Below, one piece after another: positions 45,487 through 51,891 of a stretch of DNA of 64,000 nucleotides. Where the stretch lies: contig CATJLA010000189.1 in assembly GCA_949741215.1 (NCBI GenBank), forward strand, positions 1 through 64,000. Direction: 5' to 3'. A model generated the notes under the pieces. That model made no database searches. It had not been told where the DNA came from and saw nothing but the letters and a program-made list of their open reading frames with translations. This DNA is from an uncultured Oscillospiraceae bacterium. GTDB lineage: Bacteria > Bacillota > Clostridia > Oscillospirales > Ruminococcaceae. A program made the translations under genes and the position numbers. How positions within the stretch are numbered: the first letter of the stretch is position 1; each line of letters begins with the position of its first letter.

Positions 45487-45550
45487 ATAAAACACCCCTG
45501 TGCCGGCCGCATCCCATTGTTTTCAGGACGTCCTGCAGAGGGGTTGTTTT
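45487..45550 (+). terminator. Terminator with GGACGTCC motif in the loop
   Basis: AAAACACCCCTGTGC pairs with GCAGAGGGGTTGTTTT. The intervening sequence includes TTTTCAGGACGTCCT, another member of the dispersed family. Confidence 0.65.
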
Positions 45551-45628
45551 GCGTTTTGTGGGCAGCCTGTGAACAACCAAACCTGCAGCCCTGTCCCCTG
45601 AAAATAGAAAAAAAGGGAGGAGCACATC

Positions 45629-45946
45629 ATGGAACACGTTGCCTGGAAAGGCAGAGTCAAGCCCGGCTGTAAAGAGGAATACCAGCGCCGCCATGCGGAA
45701 ATTTGGCCCGAGCTGGTAGAGGTGCTGCAGCAGGCGGGCATCTGCAACTACAGCATTTTTTACTGCGGCGGAGAGCTTTTCGGCTATTATGAATGCGCAA
45801 AGGGCATCGCCTACGCCCAGCAGGTGCAGGCGCAAAGCCCGGTGGTAGCCCGCTGGAACGAATACATGCAGGACGTCCTGGAGCTGGAAATGGACCCCCA
45901 AACCGGCGCGCAGCCCCAGCTGGAGCAGGTGTTCCGGCTGGACTAA
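45629..45946 (+). CDS. rhaM: L-rhamnose mutarotase
   Basis: A 105-residue enzyme that interconverts alpha and beta L-rhamnose. Family motifs are KGRVKPGCKEEYQRRHAEIWPEL (~6-28, with the catalytic His), SIFYCGGELFGYYE (~44-57) and ARWNEYMQDVLE. Start ATG 45629 with AGGGAGGAG upstream. No other rhamnose genes are nearby, so it is an orphan. Ends at a bidirectional terminator. Confidence 0.93.
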   Translation: MEHVAWKGRVKPGCKEEYQRRHAEIWPELVEVLQQAGICNYSIFYCGGELFGYYECAKGIAYAQQVQAQSPVVARWNEYMQDVLELEMDPQTGAQPQLEQVFRLD

Positions 45947-46002
45947 ACAGCTTTTCCCAACTCCCCCGGCGCCATAAGCACAGCATTCGTCCTGATAAAA
46001 AC

Positions 46003-46048
46003 AACCCCCTTCCCGCCGTCTTTTGGGACGTAAGCGGAAAGGGGGTTT
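46003..46048. terminator. Bidirectional terminator with GGGACGTAA motif in the loop
   Basis: AACCCCCTTCCCGC pairs with GCGGAAAGGGGGTT, loop CGTCTTTTGGGACGTAA, followed by TTT. It serves the convergent rhaM and thiT genes. Same design as 40603-40658. Confidence 0.8.
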
Positions 46049-46061
46049 TTGCAGCCTTGTT

Positions 46062-46679
46062 TTAGGCCTGCTCTGGGGCGGGGGCCACAGGGCGCTTCAG
46101 GGTTTTAAAGTCAATGCACTTGGCCAGCAGGCAGAACACCACTGTGTTCAGCACCAGCTCCGGCAGGCAGTAAGTACCGTTGTATACCAAAGAATACCAC
46201 CACACATTCATACCCTCCGGCGCATAAGAGGCCCACAGCAGCACGCCCGAAAGAATGTGGGAGATATATTTGAGGAACATCCCCCCTGCAGTGCCCACGC
46301 CAATGCTGACAATCCTGCCGCCCTTGCCGCTTTTTTCCAGCAAACCGCTGATAGCAGGAGCCACACATACCAACATAGAGGGCAGCAGGTAGTCCAGCAA
46401 AATCATCAGGGTATAGTAGAAAAAACTGGGTACAGCAGGGGTTGCAACGGAGTGAAGCAGCATATTCAGCACCGAGTACACAAAGCTGTTAAACAGCCCC
46501 CACTTCCAGCCGTAGCGGTAGGCGATAAAAATCAGCGGCACCATACTGCACAGGCTGATATCCCCTCCCTGGGGCAAAGCAGGCAGATGAAGGTAGGAAA
46601 GCACAATGGACATAGCAATCATCAGTGCGCTTTCAATAAGCATCCGGGTTTTCTGGTTTCTTGTCATCTGGTTTTTCAT
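46062..46679 (-). CDS. thiT: Thiamine ECF transporter S component ThiT
   Basis: A 205-residue integral membrane protein with about six TM helices that captures thiamine and works with a shared ECF energising module encoded elsewhere. Family features are LIESALMIAMSIVLSYLHLP (~13-32), PQGGDISLCSMVPLI, and RYGWKWGLFNSFVYSVLNMLL. I use ATG 46679 (MKNQMTRNQ); the track start at 46784 lies within the riboswitch terminator. It is controlled by the TPP riboswitch upstream. Confidence 0.94.
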   Translation of the reverse strand: MKNQMTRNQKTRMLIESALMIAMSIVLSYLHLPALPQGGDISLCSMVPLIFIAYRYGWKWGLFNSFVYSVLNMLLHSVATPAVPSFFYYTLMILLDYLLPSMLVCVAPAISGLLEKSGKGGRIVSIGVGTAGGMFLKYISHILSGVLLWASYAPEGMNVWWYSLVYNGTYCLPELVLNTVVFCLLAKCIDFKTLKRPVAPAPEQA

Positions 46680-46736
46680 TTTGAAGTTCCGCCTTTCGTT
46701 TTGTTTTTTGGAGAAAGGCGGAAGGGGGTTGTTTAC

Positions 46737-46773
46737 AAAAAAAGCGCCCCGTTCTCCGTAGGAAAACAGGGCG
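46737..46773 (-). terminator. Riboswitch terminator in the thiT leader
   Basis: Minus strand: CGCCCTGTT - loop - AACGGGGCG followed by CTTTTTTT. It lies between the TPP aptamer and the thiT start, so it is the expression platform, switching by premature termination. Confidence 0.85.
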
Positions 46774-46798
46774 AAATTGTGCAAAAAGCTTCTGCCAA

Positions 46799-46887
46799 TT
46801 CTCCCTGCGCCGGTATTACCCGTATCAGGTTAAAGGGTTTGAAGCAAGGAGCTTCCTCTCAGCCGGGCCATTCCCCAGCACCCCTGA
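46799..46887 (-). ncRNA. TPP riboswitch (THI element)
   Basis: Minus strand carries the conserved aptamer blocks: GGGGTGC near the 5' end, GGCTGAGA, ACCCTTTAACCTGATACGGG and GTAATACCGGCGCAGGGA. When thiamine pyrophosphate is bound, the downstream terminator should form and reduce thiT expression. Confidence 0.96.
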
Positions 46888-46948
46888 ATCTGGCCTTCTC
46901 TGCCGTTTTTGCCGGAGAGAAAGCGGCGGACAAAATCTGTCCGGAATT

Positions 46949-46977
46949 ATCATAGCACAGCGGCAGGCGATTGTCAA
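46949..46977 (-). promoter_or_regulatory. Promoter of the thiT transcription unit
   Basis: Minus strand TTGACA, 17-bp spacer, TGC-TATGAT. It lies about 60 bp upstream of the aptamer. Confidence 0.85.
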
Positions 46978-47054
46978 TCCATTTTCCGGCAAACTTCCCC
47001 CTTATTCGCACCCCCCAAAGCGCTGTGACGTCCTGCCGTTTTATAAAACAATAC

Positions 47055-47083
47055 TTGACAAAGATACATCGCGGTGCTATAGT
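47055..47083 (+). promoter_or_regulatory. Promoter of the padR operon
   Basis: TTGACA (47055-47060), 17-bp spacer, TGC-TATAGT (-10 at 47078-47083). It stands divergent to the thiT promoter, 78 bp away. Confidence 0.85.
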
Positions 47084-47098
47084 TATATTAAGCAGTGC

Positions 47099-47118
47099 GA
47101 TACATTGTAGTGCGTATC
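47099..47118. promoter_or_regulatory. Candidate PadR operator
   Basis: Dyad GATAC-N10-GTATC right after the start site of the padR promoter; a GATACATCG half-site also lies inside the promoter spacer. Autorepression by the PadR protein would fit. Confidence 0.5.
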
Positions 47119-47157
47119 TATTAAGAAGGTGATAAAACGGACGCTCACATCAAAAAA

Positions 47158-47460
47158 GTGTATGTGCCCATGACAGAAACCGGCTTCTATATCCTGCTTG
47201 GTATGCGGCAGGAGGCCCACGGCTACAGCATTATCCGGCAGGTAGAAGCGCTCACCCAAGGGGAAATCCGGCTGAGCCCCGGCACCATGTACGGCAGCCT
47301 TTCCAAAATGGAAAGGGATGGCCTGATCCGTTTTGTGCGGGAGGAAGAGAAACGAAAGCTGTATCAAATTACCCCCTTGGGGGAACAGGTGCTGGAGCTG
47401 GAAATGAAGCGAATCCGTCGTTTGTACCAGAATATGCAGGAGGTGTGTGAAAATGGCTGA
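47158..47460 (+). CDS. PadR-family transcriptional regulator
   Basis: A ~100-residue winged-helix repressor: YVPMTETGFYILLGMRQEAHGYSI (~2-25), LSPGTMYGSLSKMERDGLI (~39-57), and a C-terminal dimerisation helix. The start is uncertain: GTG 47158 has no Shine-Dalgarno nearby, while AAGAAGGTGAT at 47123-47133 would serve a start near 47140, where the in-frame codons are ACG GAC GCT and none is standard. It overlaps the DUF2812 gene by 8 bp. Confidence 0.88.
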   Translation: MYVPMTETGFYILLGMRQEAHGYSIIRQVEALTQGEIRLSPGTMYGSLSKMERDGLIRFVREEEKRKLYQITPLGEQVLELEMKRIRRLYQNMQEVCENG

Positions 47461-48022
47461 AAAGAAAGAATTTCGCTACTTTACCATTGCGGATGTAGAA
47501 CGGGAGCAGGAGTATCTCCGCTGGCAGCACCGTAGAGGATGGCGGTTTACCGGGGTAACCGGAATCGGAACCTACCATTTTGAAAGCTGTGAGCCGGAAG
47601 AGGTGGTTTACCAGCTGGACTACAGCCCCAGCCGCAAAGCAAATTTTTCCGAATACGTCCAGATGTACCGGGACTGCGGCTGGGAGTATCTCCAGGATTT
47701 TGCAGGCTTCAGCTACTTCTGCAAGCCCGTAAGCCAAATGGAATCCCCGGAAGAAATTTTTTGCGACGACGATTCCCGCCGGGAGATGATTGGAGCAGTG
47801 ATCAGGCACCGGCTGCCGGTTTTGGTAATAAGCGTGGCATTCCCCCTGTGCTACCTTCTGCTTTTTCTGCTGCCCCAGCTGATACAGGGCTACAGCCCGG
47901 CCCTTACCTACGCCGCAGTTACTATGACGATAGTGCTGATACCCCTTTGGGTGGTTATTATCGTAACCTTCAGCAGGCTGTGGAAATACTGGCGCTCGCT
48001 GCAGGACGACCGGTGGGAATAA
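47453..48022 (+). CDS. DUF2812 membrane protein
   Basis: A 189-residue protein whose cytosolic N-terminal half (~1-110) shows the DUF2812 pattern (FTIADVEREQEYLRWQHRRGWRF, YQLDYSPSRKANFSEYVQMYRDCGWEYL), with two TM helices at ~123-145 and ~155-178. The family is nearly always encoded next to a PadR regulator and its function is unknown. ATG 47453 follows AGGAGG by nine bases, and the start overlaps padR. Confidence 0.9.
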   Translation: MAEKKEFRYFTIADVEREQEYLRWQHRRGWRFTGVTGIGTYHFESCEPEEVVYQLDYSPSRKANFSEYVQMYRDCGWEYLQDFAGFSYFCKPVSQMESPEEIFCDDDSRREMIGAVIRHRLPVLVISVAFPLCYLLLFLLPQLIQGYSPALTYAAVTMTIVLIPLWVVIIVTFSRLWKYWRSLQDDRWE

Positions 48023-48064
48023 ATGCCGGCAGTGGGCGGTAAAATTGTAGTGGAGGATGGAAAT

Positions 48065-48193
48065 ATGGTCAGTGATTTTCTCGGAGCGGCATTTCCGTGG
48101 ATTGTAATCAGTTTATTCGTGGCAATCAGCTGTTCTTTGATGGGTAACAAGAAAAATAAATTCCCAAAACCCACCAAAAAACGGCAGGGATAA
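48065..48193 (+). CDS. 42-residue single-TM membrane peptide (not in ORF track)
   Basis: ATG 48065 to TAA 48193. The product starts MVSDFLGAAFPWIVISLFVA, a TM helix of about 20 residues, and ends with a Lys-rich tail (NKKNKFPKPTKKRQG). GGAGG lies nine bases before the ATG. The form (short FLGAA-PW helix plus basic tail) resembles small membrane peptides I recall from gut Clostridia near PadR loci. It lies 42 bp after the DUF2812 gene and probably belongs to the same operon. Confidence 0.7.
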   Translation: MVSDFLGAAFPWIVISLFVAISCSLMGNKKNKFPKPTKKRQG

Positions 48194-48276
48194 ACCCCCT
48201 GCAAAGGAACCATACTACCCATGAGGGAACAGGTATTTTCCGCCCCTACGTACAGATAAGAAAGGAATGGTTCCAA

Positions 48277-48459
48277 ATGAACAAAACTCTAACCTCTGCG
48301 ATGACAGGCGTAGCCCTTACCGCCGCTGTAGGCACCGCCGCTTACCTGGCCTCCGGCCGCAGCTCCGCCTCCCGCAGAAAAAAGTTCCAAAAGAACGCCG
48401 GCAAGGCTGTTAAGGCAGTTGGCGCTGTGGTGGATAACCTCTCCAGCATGATGCGCTGA
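48277..48459 (+). CDS. Small basic protein, unknown function
   Basis: A 60-residue protein with a weak hydrophobic stretch at ~5-27 (TSAMTGVALTAAVGTAAYLASG) and a basic C-terminal half (SRRKKFQKNAGKAVKAV). ATG 48277 follows AGAAAGGAATGG. GGAACCAT and ATGGTTCC flank an 60-bp leader as a dyad. I do not recognise a family with certainty. It ends just before a terminator. Confidence 0.6.
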   Translation: MNKTLTSAMTGVALTAAVGTAAYLASGRSSASRRKKFQKNAGKAVKAVGAVVDNLSSMMR

Positions 48460-48487
48460 ACCCGCCCCGCTTTCTCCCGGCAGTGAA

Positions 48488-48529
48488 ATCGCTGTGCAGA
48501 AGTTCTGTCTTCTGCGCAGCGCTTTTTCT
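48488..48529 (+). terminator. Terminator after the small basic protein gene
   Basis: Stem GCTGTGCAGAAG / CTTCTGCGCAGC, loop TTCTGT, followed by GCTTTTT. Confidence 0.85.
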
Positions 48530-48570
48530 ATTAGGACGGCACTGCCGGTTTACAGCCGCGGGCCCGTCCC
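48530..48570. repeat. GGACG(G/T)-family element
   Basis: TTAGGACGGCACTGCCGGTTTACAG, then GGGCCCGTCCCC. Its first part aligns with TTAAGACGGCACTGCCGATT at 49923 and TTAGGGACGTAACTGCCGATTTACAG at 51712, showing shared ancestry rather than a chance hexamer. A further half-site, CTGTTACGTCCCAAA, lies at 48619. Confidence 0.6.
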
Positions 48571-48679
48571 CATTACCGCAAAAACACGAAAATCCCCCCA
48601 AAAAGCCGCAGAAAACAAATCTGCTGTTACGTCCCAAAGCCATACAAAAAAGGAATAGCGGCATATAGGCAGAGAGTAT

Positions 48680-48708
48680 TTGCTATTTTCCCGGTTTTAT
48701 GCTATACT
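48680..48708 (+). promoter_or_regulatory. Extended -10 promoter of the aldo/keto reductase gene
   Basis: TTGCTA (48680-48685), 17-bp spacer, TGC-TATACT (-10 at 48703-48708). Confidence 0.75.
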
Positions 48709-48745
48709 AATGCCAATCGATATCTGTTGAAAGGGGATTTATCAA

Positions 48746-49876
48746 ATGATTTACAGGAAATTCCAAAATCTGGAGCTTTCTGCTTTGGGCATGGGCGCCA
48801 TGCGTTTGCCGGTGGTGGATGGAAACGACAGTGTCATTGACGAGGCCGCTGCCGCCCAAATGGTGGACTATGCCATGAGCCACGGAGTAAATTACTACGA
48901 TACCGCCTGGGGATATCACGAGGGGAATTCCGAGCTGGCAATGGGCAGAGCCTTGGCGAAATATCCCCGCAGCAGCTTTTATCTTGCCACCAAATTCCCG
49001 GGATATGATCTTTCCAACATGGATAAGGTGGAGGAAATTTTTGAGCAGCAGCTCCGTAAATGCGGGGTAGAGTACTTTGACTTTTACCTGTTCCACAACG
49101 TATGTGAGATGAATATCGACGCTTACTTAGACGAAAAATACGGCATTTTTGCCTACTTAACCGAGCAGAAGAAAAAAGGACGGATTCGTCACCTGGGCTT
49201 TTCCGCCCACGGCAGCCAAGAGGTGATTGAACGGTTTTTGGAGAAGTACGGCAGCGCTATGGAGTTCTGCCAGCTGCAGATCAACTACATCGACTGGAAC
49301 TTCCAGGACGCCAAGGAAAAGGTGGAGCTGCTGCAAAAGCACAACATCCCTGTGTGGGTGATGGAGCCGCTGCGGGGCGGCAGGCTGGCAAAGCTTTCTC
49401 CCCAGAACGCCGCGCGTCTGCAGGCGCTTCGTCCGGACGAAACTGCGGCAGGGTGGGCCTTCCGGTTTTTACAAAGTATTCCGGGGGTAACGGTCATTCT
49501 TTCCGGTATGTCTAACCTGGAGCAGCTGCAGCAGAATATCGCCACCTTTGAAAAGGACGCTCCTTTGAGCAAGGCCGAGACAGAAACGCTTTTGGATATT
49601 GCCGACGGGATGCTGAAAAACACCCTGCCCTGCACCGCCTGCCGCTACTGTACCACCCACTGCCCCAAAGGGCTGGATATCCCCTGGCTGCTGGAGCTGT
49701 ACAACGAGCACAGCTTTACCGAGGGCGGGTTTATCGCCCCCATGGCGCTGATGGCCATTGCGCCGGAAAAGCAGCCCTCCTCCTGTATAGGATGCCGGAG
49801 CTGTGAAAAGGTTTGCCCGCAGCAAATCCATATCTCTGAGGCTATGAAGGATTTTTCCGCCAGACTGAAAGGATAG
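48746..49876 (+). CDS. Aldo/keto reductase with C-terminal 4Fe-4S clusters
   Basis: A 376-residue oxidoreductase. The AKR barrel (~1-280) has the catalytic Asp and Tyr in YYDTAWGYHEGNSE (~50-63), Lys in ATKFPG and His in YLFHNV. Two ferredoxin-like cysteine motifs follow: CTACRYCTTHCP (~299-310) and CIGCRSCEKVCP (~350-361). Such fusions are common in anaerobic gut Clostridia, and the substrate is usually unknown. ATG 48746 follows AAAGGGG. Monocistronic; a parS site lies 20 bp past the stop. Confidence 0.93.
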   Translation: MIYRKFQNLELSALGMGAMRLPVVDGNDSVIDEAAAAQMVDYAMSHGVNYYDTAWGYHEGNSELAMGRALAKYPRSSFYLATKFPGYDLSNMDKVEEIFEQQLRKCGVEYFDFYLFHNVCEMNIDAYLDEKYGIFAYLTEQKKKGRIRHLGFSAHGSQEVIERFLEKYGSAMEFCQLQINYIDWNFQDAKEKVELLQKHNIPVWVMEPLRGGRLAKLSPQNAARLQALRPDETAAGWAFRFLQSIPGVTVILSGMSNLEQLQQNIATFEKDAPLSKAETETLLDIADGMLKNTLPCTACRYCTTHCPKGLDIPWLLELYNEHSFTEGGFIAPMALMAIAPEKQPSSCIGCRSCEKVCPQQIHISEAMKDFSARLKG

Positions 49877-49896
49877 CGCCCTCCTCTGCCTAAAAT

Positions 49897-49912
49897 TGTT
49901 TCACGTGAAACA
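49897..49912. promoter_or_regulatory. parS centromere-like site 1 (ParB/Spo0J binding)
   Basis: TGTTTCACGTGAAACA, a perfect 16-bp match to the bacterial parS consensus TGTTNCACGTGAAACA, within a 20-bp palindrome ATTGTTTCACGTGAAACAAT. ParB loads here and spreads, recruiting SMC and ParA for chromosome segregation. Confidence 0.92.
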
Positions 49913-49920
49913 ATCGTTCT

Positions 49921-49949
49921 TTTTAAGACGGCACTGCCGATTGATTTTC
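49921..49949. repeat. GGACG(G/T)-family element next to parS
   Basis: TTTTAAGACGGCACTGCCGATTGATTTTC, closely matching the copies at 48531 and 51711. Confidence 0.5.
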
Positions 49950-49963
49950 CCGTGCTTCCACCA

Positions 49964-50018
49964 AAAGCCCTGCCCCTTTTTCCACAGAAAATGGGGCAGG
50001 GTTCTTTACTTTTTCCGG
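49964..50018 (+). terminator. Terminator upstream of the C26 amidotransferase gene
   Basis: CCCTGCCCC (49968-49976) pairs with GGGGCAGGG (49993-50001), then TTCTTTACTTTTT, which doubles as the next promoter's -35 region. Confidence 0.75.
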
Positions 50019-50033
50019 TTCTCCCAGTATACT
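50005..50033 (+). promoter_or_regulatory. Promoter of the C26 amidotransferase gene
   Basis: TTTACT (50005-50010), 17-bp spacer, TATACT (50028-50033). Confidence 0.65.
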
Positions 50034-50083
50034 TATCTTTGAGAAAGATCTCTCAGCTCAATTTACAGAAAGGATGACTCAGA

Positions 50084-50797
50084 TTGGCCAAGCTTGCCGC
50101 GATTTTAGGAAACCGCCTTACCAGCCATTTTGGAGAAGGCCCCTCTGTCTTCCGGGAATACATCAACCGCAGCTATATAGAAGCGGTGATGAACGCCGGC
50201 GGGGTTCCGCTGCTCCTTCCCTGCTACGATCAGCCCGAGCAGCTTTATACCGCGCTGGAAAAAGCGGACTGCCTGCTGGTTTCCGGCGGAGTGGATATTG
50301 ACCCTGCCTTTTACGGCCAGCAGCCTGCCCCCCTGATGGGAGACTGGGACCCCCAGCTGGATGCCAACGCCCTGTGGGCCATGCAGTATGCGGTCAAAAA
50401 TCATCTGCCGGTGCTGGGCATCTGCAGGGGCTTACAGCTGATCAACGTAGCCTTTGGCGGTACCCTGCATCAGGACTTAAGCTATAAGGAGGGGGAACGT
50501 CTGCTCCATGTCCAGCATGGCAGCCGGGATAAATACTGCCACACCGTCACCCTAACGCCCGGCAGCATCCTTCAGGAGCTTTATGGGACAGATGTGATCC
50601 GGGTAAACAGCCTGCACCATCAGGCTATCCGGCAGCTGGGGCAGGGCCTTGCGGTAAGCGCCGTTGCTCCCGATGGCGTTATAGAAGGGATTGAAACCCA
50701 GGACGGCGCCGTCGTCGGGGTACAATGGCACCCGGAGGAGCTTACCCAAAAGGACCCCCGCACCTGCCGCCTGTTTGAATACTGGTTAGGGCAGTAA
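50084..50797 (+). CDS. Class I glutamine amidotransferase-like hydrolase (peptidase C26)
   Basis: A 237-residue hydrolase resembling gamma-glutamyl-GABA hydrolase PuuD. The nucleophile elbow is PVLGICRGLQLINVAFGG (Cys ~112), and the His-Glu pair is in VQWHPEE (~219). GGVDIDPAFYG at ~69-79 is characteristic of the C26 family. The start is TTG 50084, about nine bases after AGAAAGGA. It stands alone; no putrescine catabolism genes are near, so the substrate remains open. Confidence 0.9.
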   Translation: MAKLAAILGNRLTSHFGEGPSVFREYINRSYIEAVMNAGGVPLLLPCYDQPEQLYTALEKADCLLVSGGVDIDPAFYGQQPAPLMGDWDPQLDANALWAMQYAVKNHLPVLGICRGLQLINVAFGGTLHQDLSYKEGERLLHVQHGSRDKYCHTVTLTPGSILQELYGTDVIRVNSLHHQAIRQLGQGLAVSAVAPDGVIEGIETQDGAVVGVQWHPEELTQKDPRTCRLFEYWLGQ

Positions 50798-50817
50798 AGC
50801 AGGGGGCCGCAGCTCTG

Positions 50818-51174
50818 TCACACAGCGGGAACAAGGCCGTAGATGGGCAAAAAGCTCCAAATGCAGCAGATAGCCCCGGCGGCGATAAAAATAAGCCCTA
50901 TAGCGATTTTCTTTTTGCGCTTGTTCATCTCCTGCTTTTGTTCCGGAGAAACAGATACCACCGGGTGATTTCTTCTGCCGATCAGGTAAAGCAGCACGCC
51001 GGAGCTTTGGTTGCCCCCCGCGCCAATTACGCCCCAAAGCCCGGGGTGCTTTAATCCCCGGCAGGCGGCGTCTGTTCGGATCAGCTGATATAACTGCCAG
51101 GTACAAAAGCCAGCGCCCACTATTACGGCGGCCGCCCCGATGATGCCAGCAGCCTGTAAAATCAATAATTCCAT
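50818..51174 (-). CDS. Three-TM membrane protein, unknown function
   Basis: A 118-residue protein with TM helices at ~4-27, ~45-65 and ~88-110 and a basic loop (KQEMNKRKKK). The ATG (51174) follows GAGGTG, 9 bp after the stop of the XRE gene, so the two form an operon. The overlapping track ORF 50786-51187 is a frame shadow. No family recognised. Confidence 0.7.
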   Translation of the reverse strand: MELLILQAAGIIGAAAVIVGAGFCTWQLYQLIRTDAACRGLKHPGLWGVIGAGGNQSSGVLLYLIGRRNHPVVSVSPEQKQEMNKRKKKIAIGLIFIAAGAICCIWSFLPIYGLVPAV

Positions 51175-51183
51175 AATAACACC

Positions 51184-51591
51184 TCAAATTCTTTTTACAA
51201 TCTGGTACAGCAAAAACGCTACTCCGATTACCGAAAGGCTGAACAGACAGACCACCACATAAACATTTGTGGGAAAAGCCGCAGTAAGCAGTATCAAAGC
51301 CAGCAGCACCACAATATTCAGGACGATTGCGGAAATTAAATGCCTGTTGCTTTTTACAATGTCGGTAGATTCCTCTAAATGCTCCATCATTTTTGCATCT
51401 CCTTTCAAAAGCTGGTCCAGGCTGACGGAATACAAATCCGAAAGCCTGATCACACTGACAATATCGGGATAGGACCTTTCGTTTTCCCAGTTAGAAATCG
51501 TCTGACGGGAAACAAGCAGCTTTTCCGCCACCTGCTCCTGTGTCAAGCCGGACTTTGCCCTGGCGTCCTTCAGCTTTTTCCCGATCTCCAT
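51184..51591 (-). CDS. XRE regulator with C-terminal membrane helices
   Basis: A 135-residue protein. The N-terminal helix-turn-helix (~3-60) has KSGLTQEQVAEKLLVSRQTISNWENERSYPD, a pattern of many Firmicutes regulators. Two TM helices follow at ~85-105 and ~110-130. I start at ATG 51591 (MEIGKKLK), preceded by AGGGAGG; the track start at 51681 is further upstream. The membrane-anchored design suggests it senses the envelope or the product of the adjacent membrane-protein gene. Confidence 0.88.
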   Translation of the reverse strand: MEIGKKLKDARAKSGLTQEQVAEKLLVSRQTISNWENERSYPDIVSVIRLSDLYSVSLDQLLKGDAKMMEHLEESTDIVKSNRHLISAIVLNIVVLLALILLTAAFPTNVYVVVCLFSLSVIGVAFLLYQIVKRI

Positions 51592-51710
51592 AGTACGTTG
51601 CCTCCCTTCGCCCTTATTCTCCCAAAAAAGCGGCGGTTTGTCTATCAAACAGCTTTTCCATGGGGCAATTTGGGGCGTCAAAATTCTTTTCCATCGGCAA
51701 ATTTTCCATC

Positions 51711-51741
51711 TTTAGGGACGTAACTGCCGATTTACAGTCTC
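51711..51741. repeat. GGGACGT-family element
   Basis: TTTAGGGACGTAACTGCCGATTTACAGTCTC, a near-consensus copy in the divergent gap between the XRE gene and the kinase gene. Confidence 0.55.
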
Positions 51742-51891
51742 AAGCTTTTTCCATTGTTTGCAAAAAAGTTAAGTTGCCCATAACGTTTTGATTGCCTCCG
51801 GCACACCTAACTTTTTCCAATCCGTCCCGAAGGGACACCTTCCTTATTCACTATTCACTATTACTTTTTACTTCTAAAAGGAGATTCTTCC

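Noticed and set aside
50786-51187. 133-codon minus ORF overlapping the three-TM protein
   Set aside because: Arg/Gly-rich frame shadow; the other frame has clear membrane helices and a ribosome site.
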